64,000 nt of DNA from contig NZ_CP102850.1 of NCBI RefSeq assembly GCF_024734075.1, forward strand, positions 2,356,001 through 2,420,000, read 5' to 3'. The position numbers and the translations under genes are program-made. Below are positions 53,725-63,973 of this stretch, piece by piece (within the stretch, counting starts at the first letter, position 1; the number at the start of each line of letters is the position of its first letter). This stretch comes from Gordonia mangrovi. GTDB taxonomy: Bacteria > Actinomycetota > Actinomycetes > Mycobacteriales > Mycobacteriaceae. Under the pieces are notes generated by a model. The model had not been told where the DNA came from. It ran no database searches and worked only from the letters and a program-made list of their open reading frames with translations.

Positions 53725-54698
53725 CGGTCCTCCTGTGCGGTCGGGCGCCGGGCGGTCGATTCCTCGACGACGAGGCGACCGAGGGTCACCAGATCGCGGT
53801 CGGCGTGGGACTGGCGGATGTAGACCCCGAGGTCGGCGACAGCCTGCGCATGCTCGCGGTGATGCACGAGCGGCGCGGGCCCCAGCGCGCGATTGACCCG
53901 GTCGATGACATCGGTGGCGATCTGCTCGACACTCCACCGCACCTGCGAGGCCAGCCGACGCGCCCGCTCCAGGCCCTCGGGAGCGGAGTCGATTGCAGCG
54001 GCGGCATGGGAGAGCAGCGCCTGCCCCTCGGCGAGGCGGGCGTCGACCGCACCGAGATGCATCAGCGTGATGTCGTCGTCGCGACCCCGAGCGGCGGTGG
54101 CGTACAGCGTGTCGGCGACCTTGCGAGCACCGCCCAACCAGCAGGCGGCCACGCCGATCCCGCCGTGGAAGAAGCCTGCCCGGTCCAGATATGCCCCGGG
54201 CTCACCGATGGGGCGTGCGACGGCCCGGTCGAAGCGGGCGGTGCCGGTCTCGGTGGTCCGCATCCCCGTCGCGGCCCACCCACCGCGCTCCGGGCGCACC
54301 CCGGGTTGCTGCAGATCGACCGCGAACAGGCGCCGCCGGTCCGCGTCGCGTGCGGTGACCAGGGCATGGGTGCAGCTGATGACCCCCGAACACCACGGTT
54401 TGGCCCCGGTGAGTTCCCATCGGCCGGCCTGCCGTTCGGCGGTCACCGTTGGCTCCGGCGGTTCGGCCGCCCACACCCCCCAGAACTCGCCGTCCCCGGT
54501 GCGCTCGCCGATGATGTCGGCGAGGATCGCGTCCGCGTCGAGGTGGGCCTCGACGAGCCGGCCCATGGAGATGTCGCGATGGCACAGTCCGGCCAGGACG
54601 CGCAGCCGCTCGGCGGTGTCACCGCGGCCCGGGAGCGGGACGTCGAGGTGACCGTCGGTCACGACGCGCAGTGCGAGTGCGGGGGCGTCACACATCAT
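53715..54698 (-). CDS. Acyl-CoA-dehydrogenase-like protein
   Basis: A 327-residue protein with the acyl-CoA dehydrogenase fold, shorter than the usual 380 residues because the N-terminal helical domain is trimmed. The middle beta region is clear (GRWELTGAKPWCSGVISCTHALVTAR) and the C-terminal helices carry ARKVADTLYATAARG. The usual catalytic glutamate is not obvious to me, so it may oxidise a non-CoA substrate. Overlaps: four bases with the glycosyltransferase and ten with the deacetylase. The GGAGG seven bases before the ATG at 54698 supports this start. Confidence 0.78.
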   Translation of the reverse strand: MMCDAPALALRVVTDGHLDVPLPGRGDTAERLRVLAGLCHRDISMGRLVEAHLDADAILADIIGERTGDGEFWGVWAAEPPEPTVTAERQAGRWELTGAKPWCSGVISCTHALVTARDADRRRLFAVDLQQPGVRPERGGWAATGMRTTETGTARFDRAVARPIGEPGAYLDRAGFFHGGIGVAACWLGGARKVADTLYATAARGRDDDITLMHLGAVDARLAEGQALLSHAAAAIDSAPEGLERARRLASQVRWSVEQIATDVIDRVNRALGPAPLVHHREHAQAVADLGVYIRQSHADRDLVTLGRLVVEESTARRPTAQEDRCR

Positions 54699-55492
54699 CG
54701 GGCCACCTCCGAGTCATGCGGGTGTCGGTCGGCTGGGTGTCGGTCATGCAGACGTCGGTCATGTGTGGATCTGCGGCAGAGGATCTCGAGGCCCTGCAGA
54801 TATCCGGCGAAACCCGCATCCGTGCGTCCGTCACGTCGCGTCGAGGTCGCCACCGGGGACCGGCCGCTGCGTCGGACCCGGGCACCCGAGGCCATCAGGC
54901 GGCGCACGATGTCCACATCCTCGTCGCCGGTCCGCGGGGCGAAACCACCGATACGCCGATACGCGTCGGCGCGAAAGCCCAGGTTGGCGCCGTGCACGTG
55001 ATGGTGGTTGTCATCGGCGCGGTAGCGGTCGGCGAACAACCCCGCGACCGACGACGGCCAGTCGTCCCAGCCGACGGGCACCACCGTCCCGACAAACGCG
55101 TCGACGCCCTCGGCTGCCGCCTCGAGCTGGCTCCGCAGCCAGTCCGGCGGCACCTCGGAGTCGGCGTCGGTGGTGGCGTACCAGGTGGTCTGCTCGGAGT
55201 GCGCGCGTGCCCGATCGGGATGTGCGGCGTAGCCGAAACCGGCGCGACGAGCGGCGCCCACCGACCGTGCACTGCAGGTCAGGGAAGAGACATGGGCGGG
55301 CACCGCCTGCCAGGAAGCATCGGTGCAGGCGTCGAGCACCACGATGATCTCCACGTCGGCGCCGACGGCCTCGGCGGCCACCTCGAGTGCGGCCAAGCAG
55401 CGTGGCAGCAGGACTTCCTCGTTGTGCGCGGGCACCACCACCACCGCACGTTCGATCGGCGAGTGGTCGCTGCGAACGTGAAAATCGGTCAT
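54695..55492 (-). CDS. Family 2 glycosyltransferase
   Basis: A 265-residue GT-A glycosyltransferase. It starts VVVVPAHNEEVLLPRCLAAL, then IIVVLDACTDASW, with TTDADSEVPPDWL (a DxD-type metal motif) at about 108-120 and GANLGFRADAYRRIGGF and GDEDVDIVRRL later. There is no membrane helix, so it acts in the cytoplasm or at the membrane face. First gene of the four-gene cassette; its own stop overlaps the next start (ATGA). Donor and acceptor unknown. The C-terminal 30 residues are histidine/arginine-rich and low in complexity. Confidence 0.85.
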   Translation of the reverse strand: MTDFHVRSDHSPIERAVVVVPAHNEEVLLPRCLAALEVAAEAVGADVEIIVVLDACTDASWQAVPAHVSSLTCSARSVGAARRAGFGYAAHPDRARAHSEQTTWYATTDADSEVPPDWLRSQLEAAAEGVDAFVGTVVPVGWDDWPSSVAGLFADRYRADDNHHHVHGANLGFRADAYRRIGGFAPRTGDEDVDIVRRLMASGARVRRSGRSPVATSTRRDGRTDAGFAGYLQGLEILCRRSTHDRRLHDRHPADRHPHDSEVAR

Positions 55493-55670
55493 TGGCGCCC
55501 TCCGGGGTCGTCTGACGACGTCGATGCCCAGTGGCTGCAGGCCGATCTGTGCGAGGGTACCCAGATCCGCGAAATCTCACACCGCGAACCGACGGACAGC
55601 GGATGTGCAGGTCGACGCGGCCGCGCGGCCGTGTGCACGGCGATTCCTCAGGTTTGGTCCGTTACCCTGA

Positions 55671-56891
<1,221 letters not shown>

Positions 56892-56921
56892 CCGGGTGTG
56901 TGAACCGATGAGGCGGAATAC

Positions 56922-58862
56922 ATGACAGTGACCCCTGTGAACCAGACCGACATTCCCGAGGCAGGTGCCGGTCCGTCGAAGGCGACCGCGCTGTTGCAGC
57001 GCGTCATCTTCCCGCGGCCGGGCGAGCCGATCGATGTGCGGTCGCTGTACCTCGTCGAATCGCCGAACAACGCAAGGCGCGCGCACGCGCCGAGTCGGAC
57101 GTCGGTGTCGCTCGCTACCGAGTCCGAGGTGAGCTTCGAGACCTATTTCAACGCCTTCGCCGCCGCCTACTGGCGCCGCTGGAGCGTGCTCACGTCGGTC
57201 GTGCTGCGCGTCGAGGTGGTCGGCACCTGCCGGGTGGATCTGTACCGCTCGAAGATCGACGGCTCGCGCATCGGTATCGGCGGCGACCTGATCGCCACCG
57301 ACGAGAACGGCCGCGGTGTGGCCGAATTCGAGCTCGACCTCGGCCCGTTCGAAGACGGCGGCTGGATCTGGTTCGACATCACCACCGACACCGACACCGA
57401 GATCGTGGCGGCCGGTTGGTATTCGCCGATCGAGGCATCGACCGGCGACGAGACCAAACGCGTCACCATCGGCATCCCGACCTTCAACCGGCCGACCGAT
57501 GCGGTCAACGCACTGGCCGCGCTCACCTCGGATCCGTTGGTGGACGAGGTGATCGACGCCGTCATGATGCCCGATCAGGGCAACAAGAAGGTGGTCGACG
57601 AACCCGGCTACACCGAGGCGTCCGCCGCACTCGGCGACCGGCTGCACATCTTCGATCAGCCGAACCTCGGCGGCTCCGGCGGGTACGCCCGGATCATGTA
57701 CGAGGCGTTGCGTCGCACCGACTCTCCCTACATCCTCTACATGGATGACGACATCATGATCGAGCCCGACTCGATCCTGCGGGCGCTGGCCATGTCGCGA
57801 TTCGCCAAGTCTCCCATGCTCGTCGGTGGGCAGATGCTCAACCTGCAGGACCGCAGCCATCTGCACTGCATGGGCGAGGTCATCAACCGTGAGAAGTTCA
57901 TGTGGACCGCCGCGCCGTTCGTCTCCTACGACCACAACTTCGCGAAGTACCCGCTGCGCGACCGGGAGAACTCCAAGAACCTGCACCGACGCATCGACGT
58001 CGAGGGCAACGGGTGGTGGATGTGCATGATCCCGCGGCAGTGCGCCGAGGAGATCGGCCTGCCGATGCCGCTGTTCATCAAGTGGGACGACTGGGAGTTC
58101 GCGCTGCGTGCCGCCAAGGCCGGCTACCCAACCGCGACGGTGCCCGGGATCGCGATCTGGCACATGGCGTGGAGCGACAAGGACGACGCCATCGACTGGC
58201 AGGCCTATTTCCACCTGCGTAACCGACTGGTGGTTGCGTCGCTGACCAAGGACGGCCCGATCGACGGCATCGTCAAGTCGATGGTCAAGGCGACGGCAAA
58301 ACACCTTCTCTGCCTGGAGTACTCGACGGTGGCGATCCAGAACGAGGCCATCCGCGACTTCCTGGCCGGGCCGGATCACATCCGCAGCTTGTTGCCGACC
58401 GCGCTGCCGAAGATCGCCGCGATGCGCAAGCAGTACCCCGACGCGGTCGTGTTGCCGTCGGCCACCGAGCTGCCCCGCACCAGCGGTCAGGCCACCCATC
58501 TGGGCACCAACATCCCCGAGGGCAAGGTCGCCAAACTGAAGTCGCTGACCGCCGCATTGGTCCGCAACGCCAAGCCGGCCGACCCGCGCCATCACGAGGT
58601 GCCGCAGGCCAACTTCCCGCCGATCGAGGCGCGCTGGTTCAGTCTGGGACGCGTCGACGGCGTCACCGTGACCACCGCCGACGGCCGCGGGGTGGTCTAC
58701 CGCAAACGTGACCGCGACAAGATGATCGCGCTGGCCAAGGAGTCGGCGGCACTCGTGCGCGAACTCAAGGACCGCTTCCCGGCGATGCGCGAGGACTACC
58801 GGGCCAAACATGCAGAACTGACGAGTCAGGAGAGTTGGGCGCGTGTCTTCGGAATCGACTGA
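56922..58862 (+). CDS. glfT2: Galactofuranosyltransferase GlfT2
   Basis: A 646-residue processive galactofuranosyltransferase that builds the beta-1,5/1,6 galactan of arabinogalactan from UDP-Galf. The N-terminal beta-barrel precedes a GT-A domain with metal motif YMDDDIMIEP at about 273-282 and the catalytic FIKWDDWEFALRAAKAGY near 385-402, then IWHMAWSD. The C-terminal helices mediate tetramers in the M. tuberculosis enzyme. The ATG at 56922 has GGCGGAA upstream. Its last 20 bases overlap the PAP2 gene. Confidence 0.96.
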   Translation: MTVTPVNQTDIPEAGAGPSKATALLQRVIFPRPGEPIDVRSLYLVESPNNARRAHAPSRTSVSLATESEVSFETYFNAFAAAYWRRWSVLTSVVLRVEVVGTCRVDLYRSKIDGSRIGIGGDLIATDENGRGVAEFELDLGPFEDGGWIWFDITTDTDTEIVAAGWYSPIEASTGDETKRVTIGIPTFNRPTDAVNALAALTSDPLVDEVIDAVMMPDQGNKKVVDEPGYTEASAALGDRLHIFDQPNLGGSGGYARIMYEALRRTDSPYILYMDDDIMIEPDSILRALAMSRFAKSPMLVGGQMLNLQDRSHLHCMGEVINREKFMWTAAPFVSYDHNFAKYPLRDRENSKNLHRRIDVEGNGWWMCMIPRQCAEEIGLPMPLFIKWDDWEFALRAAKAGYPTATVPGIAIWHMAWSDKDDAIDWQAYFHLRNRLVVASLTKDGPIDGIVKSMVKATAKHLLCLEYSTVAIQNEAIRDFLAGPDHIRSLLPTALPKIAAMRKQYPDAVVLPSATELPRTSGQATHLGTNIPEGKVAKLKSLTAALVRNAKPADPRHHEVPQANFPPIEARWFSLGRVDGVTVTTADGRGVVYRKRDRDKMIALAKESAALVRELKDRFPAMREDYRAKHAELTSQESWARVFGID

Positions 58863-59439
58863 GACGCCCTCGGCGCCGGTGGTGCTGCCACCGGCGACCG
58901 GTGAGGTCGCTGCACTCCTCGCGGTCCAACGCATGGCTGCCGATCGCTCCGCTGCGGTGTCGGCAGCGCGGGGCCTGTCGCACTTCGGCGAACACTCGCT
59001 GGGGTGGCTGGCGATCGCCGGTGTCGGTGCGGCCGCCGCCTGGCGACGCGACGATCAGCCGGCCCTGCGGCGGTGGGCCGAGGCCGGCGTCGGTGCGTTC
59101 GGTGCGCACGCCGCGTCGGTTGTCATCAAACGGGTGGTCCGGCGCAGGCGTCCGCACGATGAGCGCATCCGCGTCGGGGTGTCCACCCCCAGTAAACTCA
59201 GCTTCCCGTCGTCGCACGCCACCTCCACCACTGCCGCCGCCATTCTCATCGGTCGGGCGGCCGGGTTACCGCCGGCGGCCCTGCCTGCGGTACTCGTCCC
59301 GCCGATGCTGTTGTCGCGGCTGGTCCTCGGCGTGCACTACCCGACCGACGTGCTCGCCGGAGCGGCCATCGGAGCGGCGAGCGCGGCGGCCGTCACGGCG
59401 GGTGACAGACTGTTCGCGACCAACGTCGCTACGAGATGA
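58843..59439 (+). CDS. PAP2 phosphatase of the arabinogalactan pathway
   Basis: A 198-residue membrane PAP2 phosphatase. The three motifs are KRVVRRRRPHDE at about 106-117, SFPSSHATS at about 124-132 and SRLVLGVHYPTDVLAG at about 165-180. Its position between glfT2 and ubiA matches Rv3807c, thought to remove phosphate from decaprenyl-phosphoribose-5-phosphate before epimerisation to DPA. The start is GTG at 58843, inside glfT2. The ubiA start is 11 bases past its stop, so all are in one operon. Confidence 0.9.
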   Translation: MSSESTETPSAPVVLPPATGEVAALLAVQRMAADRSAAVSAARGLSHFGEHSLGWLAIAGVGAAAAWRRDDQPALRRWAEAGVGAFGAHAASVVIKRVVRRRRPHDERIRVGVSTPSKLSFPSSHATSTTAAAILIGRAAGLPPAALPAVLVPPMLLSRLVLGVHYPTDVLAGAAIGAASAAAVTAGDRLFATNVATR

Positions 59440-59449
59440 GTCCGAGGAC

Positions 59450-60361
59450 ATGAGCGAAGAGCCGATCGAGCATGAACCGGTGCTGGCACCGCCGAAGAAT
59501 CTGGCGACCGGCCTGATCAAGGCGGTCCGCCCCCGGCAATGGGTGAAGAACGTCCTCGTTCTCGCCGCGCCGTTGGCGGCGGGCAGCGTGGGCGAGAGCG
59601 ATGTGCTCGCGCCCGTCGCGATCGCCTTCGTCGCGTTCTGCCTGGTCGCGTCGTCCATCTATCTGGTCAACGACGCCCGCGACGTCGAATCCGACCGGAA
59701 CCATCCCACCAAACGGTTCCGCCCGATCGCCGCGGGCGTGGTGCCGGTGCCGCTGGCCTACGGTCTGGCGGTCGTGCTCGCGGTGGCATCGCTGGGGATC
59801 TCGCTGCTCGCCAACTGGGAGACGGCGGTCGTCATCGCCATCTACCTCGGCATCCAGCTCGGCTACTGCTTCGGCTGGAAGAACCAGCCGGTCATCGACA
59901 TCTGCATCGTCTCGTCGGGCTTCCTGCTGCGTGCCATCGCCGGTGGTGTCGCCGCCGAGATCGAGCTGTCGCAGTGGTTCCTGCTGGTGATGGCGTTCGG
60001 ATCGCTGTTCATGGCCGCCGGCAAGCGGTACGCGGAACTGCAGCTGGCCGAACGCACCGGCGCCAAGATCCGCAAGGCGCTGCAGTACTACACCACCACC
60101 TACCTGCGGTTCGTGTGGACCTTGTCGGCGACCGCGGTGGTGATCTTCTACGGCCTCTGGGCGTTCGACAACGCCGACACGAATGTCGCCTACTCCGTGT
60201 CGATGGTGCCGTTCACGATCGCGATCCTGCGCTACGCGGTCGACATCGACGGTGGTCAGGCCGGAGAACCCGAAGAGATCGCGCTCGGTGACCGCGTCCT
60301 GCAGTTGCTGGCCGTCGCCTGGTTGGTGTGTGTGGGTGTCGCGGTCTATGCGGTCTCCTGA
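59450..60361 (+). CDS. ubiA: Decaprenyl-phosphate phosphoribosyltransferase (DPPR synthase)
   Basis: A 303-residue UbiA-superfamily enzyme that transfers phosphoribose to decaprenyl phosphate, the first step to the arabinose donor DPA. The signature NDARDVESDRNHPTKRFRPIA is at about 76-96, and a second motif YAVDIDGGQAGEPEE lies near 264-278. Nine or so membrane helices. The ATG at 59450 follows a CGAGG. It overlaps the aftB start by 14 bases. This enzyme is linked to ethambutol resistance in M. tuberculosis. Confidence 0.95.
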   Translation: MSEEPIEHEPVLAPPKNLATGLIKAVRPRQWVKNVLVLAAPLAAGSVGESDVLAPVAIAFVAFCLVASSIYLVNDARDVESDRNHPTKRFRPIAAGVVPVPLAYGLAVVLAVASLGISLLANWETAVVIAIYLGIQLGYCFGWKNQPVIDICIVSSGFLLRAIAGGVAAEIELSQWFLLVMAFGSLFMAAGKRYAELQLAERTGAKIRKALQYYTTTYLRFVWTLSATAVVIFYGLWAFDNADTNVAYSVSMVPFTIAILRYAVDIDGGQAGEPEEIALGDRVLQLLAVAWLVCVGVAVYAVS

Positions 60362-62420
60362 CCTGGGGTCTTCAACAGTCGACAGCACTGGGGCCGGCAC
60401 CGACGACGCCCGCACCGAGCCGATCGCCGTCGCCGATTCCGGCCGTGGACCGCGCACCTGGGGTGCCCGACAGTGGGTGCCCGTCATCAGTTTCCTGATC
60501 GGCACGGTCACGGTCACCACCCTGTTCACCATCGGTGTGTGGCAGCGCCGGTGGATCGCCGACGACGGACTGATCGTGCTGCGGACACTGCGCAACCTCT
60601 TCGCCGGCAACGGCCCGGTGTTCAACGCCGGCGAGCGGGTCGAGGCCAACACCTCGACCGCCTGGACCTACGTGCTGTGGTTCTGGGCCTGGGTCACCGA
60701 CGGTCAGCTCGAGTACGTGGCCCTGTGGGTGGCGCTGGTGCTGTCGGTCGCGGCGATCCCGATCGCGATGTACGGCACCGCGCGGCTCCACCGCACCCGA
60801 CTCGGCGGCCTGACCGGGGACGGTTGGACGCTGTTGCTGCCGTTCGGTGTGATCGCCTACGTCGCGTTGCCGCCCGCACGGGACTTCGCGACCAGCGGCC
60901 TGGAGAACGGGCTGTGCATCTTCTGGGTCGCGGTCCTGTGGTGTCAGCTGGTCGCCTGGAGCCGACGGCCGGCCATCGATCCGTCGGGGTGGCAGCGGGC
61001 CGCGACGCTGACGCTGGCATTCACCGCCGGACTGGCGCCGCTGATCCGGCCCGAGCTGACCATCCTCGGCGCGCTGGTCCTGCTGCTGGTGATCCTCGCA
61101 CCCACCTCATGGCCCATGCGGATCGGCATGATCCTGGTCGCCGCGGTGCTGCCGGTGGGATATCAGGTCTTCCGGATGGGGTACTACGCGCTGCTGGTGC
61201 CCAATCCCGCGGTGGCCAAGGACGCCAGCGGCGCCAAGTGGCATCAGGGCCTGCTCTATCTGGCCAACCTGTTCGGGCCCTACGCCCTGCTGCTGCCGGT
61301 GATCCTGGTGATCGTGACGGGCATCATCCTGGTGGGTGGACGCCGCCTCGCCGGTGAGAAGGGCGAACCCGATCCGTCCGAACCCGAGCGGTCCGAGCCT
61401 GTCCGGCTGACCTGTCGGCAGCGGGTGGCCGGGTGGTCGGCGGCTCTGCAGAGTCCCACGGCGGTGACCGTCACGGTGCTGCTGGCCGGGTTGATCGGCG
61501 GTATCTACTGGATCCGGCAGGGCGGCGACTTCATGCACGGCCGTGTGCTGCTGGTCCCGTTGTTCACGTTGTTGCTGCCGCTGATGGTGGTGCCGGTGAC
61601 CATTCCGGCCCACCTGCGAGCGGCGTTCACATCGACTGCCGACGCCGCCGCGCGGCGCCGCACGCGGGTGCAGCTCGCCGGATCGGTGGTCATGGGTGCC
61701 TTCTGGGTGACCATCGTCGCGTGGGCCGCGGTGTGCAGCCACAACGTACTCCCCAATGCCGGCACCGACATCGGTCGCAGCGGCATCGTCGACGAGCGTC
61801 GCTTCTACGTCACCAACATGGGCAACGAGAACCCGGTGACCGCCGAGGACTACCTCGACTATCCCCGCATGGGTGCGATGGCCGAATGGATCGAGCGTTA
61901 TCACGACGAAGGCGGCGTGATCCTGCCGTCGTTCAACTATGACGAGTGGTACATCGCGAAGCTGCCCGGCAACATCGCACCCGAGGACCGCAAGCTCACC
62001 GTCTACTTCCTCAACCTGGGGATGACGAGTATGAACGCCCCGCTCGACGTCCGCGTCATCGATCAGATGGGTCTGGCCTATCCGCTCGCCGCGCACACCG
62101 AACGCCTCGAGGACGGACGCATCGGGCACGACAAGGTGTTGCCGTCGGAATGGGTGGTCGCCGAGGCCGGGGCGTACCCGCGCAAGCCGGTCCTGCCCGG
62201 GTATCTGGACGAGGACGTGGTGGCGCAGGCGCAGGTGGCGCTGAAGTGCCCGCAGACCCAGGACCGCTTCGACTCGTATGAGGCGACGTGGACGTTCGAA
62301 CGGTTCAAACGCAACCTCAAGGAGTCGTTCGAGTTCACCGACTATCGGATCGAACGCGAACCCGAATACGAGATCCAGCGGTGCGGTCTGCAGATGCCGC
62401 CCCGGATTCATCCACGCTGA
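60348..62420 (+). CDS. aftB: Arabinofuranosyltransferase AftB
   Basis: A 690-residue GT-C membrane transferase that adds terminal beta-1,2-linked arabinofuranose to arabinan, using DPA outside the membrane. About ten hydrophobic segments lie between 35 and 480; the first loop has RWIADDGLIVLRTLRN, with the aspartates typical of GT-C enzymes. The C-terminal soluble domain (from about 490) carries several cysteines. It is somewhat longer than the M. tuberculosis protein (627 aa). The ATG at 60348 overlaps ubiA; later starts remain possible. Last gene of the glf-aftB operon. Confidence 0.9.
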   Translation: MRSPDLGSSTVDSTGAGTDDARTEPIAVADSGRGPRTWGARQWVPVISFLIGTVTVTTLFTIGVWQRRWIADDGLIVLRTLRNLFAGNGPVFNAGERVEANTSTAWTYVLWFWAWVTDGQLEYVALWVALVLSVAAIPIAMYGTARLHRTRLGGLTGDGWTLLLPFGVIAYVALPPARDFATSGLENGLCIFWVAVLWCQLVAWSRRPAIDPSGWQRAATLTLAFTAGLAPLIRPELTILGALVLLLVILAPTSWPMRIGMILVAAVLPVGYQVFRMGYYALLVPNPAVAKDASGAKWHQGLLYLANLFGPYALLLPVILVIVTGIILVGGRRLAGEKGEPDPSEPERSEPVRLTCRQRVAGWSAALQSPTAVTVTVLLAGLIGGIYWIRQGGDFMHGRVLLVPLFTLLLPLMVVPVTIPAHLRAAFTSTADAAARRRTRVQLAGSVVMGAFWVTIVAWAAVCSHNVLPNAGTDIGRSGIVDERRFYVTNMGNENPVTAEDYLDYPRMGAMAEWIERYHDEGGVILPSFNYDEWYIAKLPGNIAPEDRKLTVYFLNLGMTSMNAPLDVRVIDQMGLAYPLAAHTERLEDGRIGHDKVLPSEWVVAEAGAYPRKPVLPGYLDEDVVAQAQVALKCPQTQDRFDSYEATWTFERFKRNLKESFEFTDYRIEREPEYEIQRCGLQMPPRIHPR

Positions 62421-62777
62421 CATCCATCCATGCGGGACGCGGGTTTGCTCATCGATATCTCGAATCGGTAACGTTCGGCCCGACTTGGTCGATAGATCAA
62501 CGTGACCAGGACACCGGTGCGCTGACTGCATAACGGCTTGCCGACGAGCAAATGTGAGAGCTATCACAGCGTTTGTCAGCGTTGGGGGGATGCAATAGGC
62601 TCCCGAAACGGTGCTCAACGGCCGAAATCGGGCTGTGCGGCGCGCGATGTGCTCGCGTGCGGTGGCGATTCGCCAGAGCGTCGTCGGGGGATGTCAGCGG
62701 CCGGGTGTCGTAGGAGGATCCGGCGGATCGGGGAGGTTGTCCCGTTCCGCCCGGATGACAGAGGGAGATATCAGTCG
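62421..62777. other. Non-coding region upstream of the mycolyltransferase
   Basis: A 357-base gap with no convincing gene. It contains a perfect CRP/GlxR-type palindrome at 62553-62568 and a ribosome site (AGAGGGAGA near 62759) for the next gene. The remainder shows no clear hairpin. Confidence 0.7.
62553..62568. promoter_or_regulatory. CRP/GlxR-type operator
   Basis: TGTGAGAGCTATCACA matches the cAMP-receptor consensus TGTGA-N6-TCACA with both half-sites perfect. It lies 210 bases upstream of the mycolyltransferase start. Crp/GlxR proteins are global regulators in this order and could link mycolyl transfer to carbon state. Confidence 0.75.
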
Positions 62778-63767
62778 ATGCGTGAAGCTGCTGCCAGGCC
62801 GCCAAGAGCCGGTTGGGCACGAAACCGAGCCGTCGCGGCGTTCATCGCGATGGCGACCGTGATCGGCCTGGCCGGTGTGATCGGCGGTGCCGGTGACGCG
62901 AGCGCCCGGATCGGTGGCACCCAGATCGGCAAGCAGGAGTTCTGGGTCAACGGATGCGGCATGCCCAACGTGAAGGTGCGTGCCTGGAAGCGTCCGGGTA
63001 ACTACAAGACCGCGATCCTGCTCGACGGCATGCGCGCCCAGTACGACTACAGCGGCTGGGAGATCAACACCAACGTCCAGGAGATGGTCCGCTCCGGCGT
63101 CAACGTCGTGGAGCCCATCGGTGGACCGGCCAGCTTCTATACCAATTGGGATGCGCCCAGCAACTTCAACAACCAGCCGTACCGCTACATGTGGGACTGC
63201 GTCATCACCAATACGCTGGTCCGCGAACTCGACCGGCGCGGTTTCCGCGTCGGCGCCAGCCGCAAGTACGCGATCGCCGGTCTGTCGTCGGGCGGTAACG
63301 CCGCGCTCGTGATCGCGGCCCAGAACCGCCACAATTTCGACCGCGCCGCCTCGCTGTCGGGATACAACTTCCTCAATGCGCCCGGTATGCGCACCGCGCT
63401 GCGTCTGGCGATGTTCGACGTCGACCCGAAGCCGTGGAACATCGACGCCATGTGGGGTCCGCCCTGGAGCCCGCGCTGGTTCGCCAACGACCCGTTCATG
63501 AACATCAACCGCATGCACGGCATGAAGGTGTTCATCGGCTCCGGCAACGGACTGTTCGGTCAGTACAACTCGCTGCCGAACGTGTTCGACGATCTGTTCA
63601 AGGGCTCGACCCTGGAGGTCTTGGCATTCACCCAGGCGAAGGCATTCGAAGCCGCCGCCCTCGTGCAGGGTCTGCCGCTGATGACGTACTACTCCAACGG
63701 CACCCATGCCTGGGGTTACTGGCAGGACATGCTCTGGAACGCCAAGAACCGCGGGTTCTTCCGCTGA
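62778..63767 (+). CDS. fbp: Antigen 85-type mycolyltransferase
   Basis: A 329-residue secreted mycolyltransferase, which moves mycolic acid from trehalose monomycolate to arabinogalactan or to another trehalose. A signal peptide (VAAFIAMATVIGLAGVIGGAGDASA) is followed by the alpha/beta-hydrolase esterase domain. The nucleophile is in AGLSSGGNAAL at about 171-181, the acid is probably the glutamate in GSTLEVLAFTQAKAFE, and the histidine lies in NGTHAWGYW near the end. Position after aftB matches fbpA (Rv3804c). The ATG at 62778 follows AGAGGGAGA by about ten bases. Confidence 0.94.
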   Translation: MREAAARPPRAGWARNRAVAAFIAMATVIGLAGVIGGAGDASARIGGTQIGKQEFWVNGCGMPNVKVRAWKRPGNYKTAILLDGMRAQYDYSGWEINTNVQEMVRSGVNVVEPIGGPASFYTNWDAPSNFNNQPYRYMWDCVITNTLVRELDRRGFRVGASRKYAIAGLSSGGNAALVIAAQNRHNFDRAASLSGYNFLNAPGMRTALRLAMFDVDPKPWNIDAMWGPPWSPRWFANDPFMNINRMHGMKVFIGSGNGLFGQYNSLPNVFDDLFKGSTLEVLAFTQAKAFEAAALVQGLPLMTYYSNGTHAWGYWQDMLWNAKNRGFFR

Positions 63768-63844
63768 GGTGACCGGCGACTGAGTCGCCGGACAACATCA
63801 GTCACAGAAATCCCACGCGTAACAGCGTGGCGCACGCAAAACAG

Positions 63845-63879
63845 AACGCCCTACGTGTAAGAAACACGTAGGGCGTTTT
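63845..63879 (+). terminator. Rho-independent terminator after the mycolyltransferase gene
   Basis: AACGCCCTACGTGT, loop AAGAA, then the exact reverse complement, giving a 14-bp perfect stem that ends in TTTTG. It lies 78 bases past the mycolyltransferase stop and ends its transcript. A smaller hairpin (CCACGC/GCGTGG, 63813-63830) precedes it. Confidence 0.9.
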
Positions 63880-63973
63880 GTTGTCTGTGAGGTTGTTGTG
63901 ACTTCTGGGGAAAGAGTTACACACTCACCTGGTCAAACGCCGTGATGCTCAGGTGGTGTGAAGGAGTCCGAGG

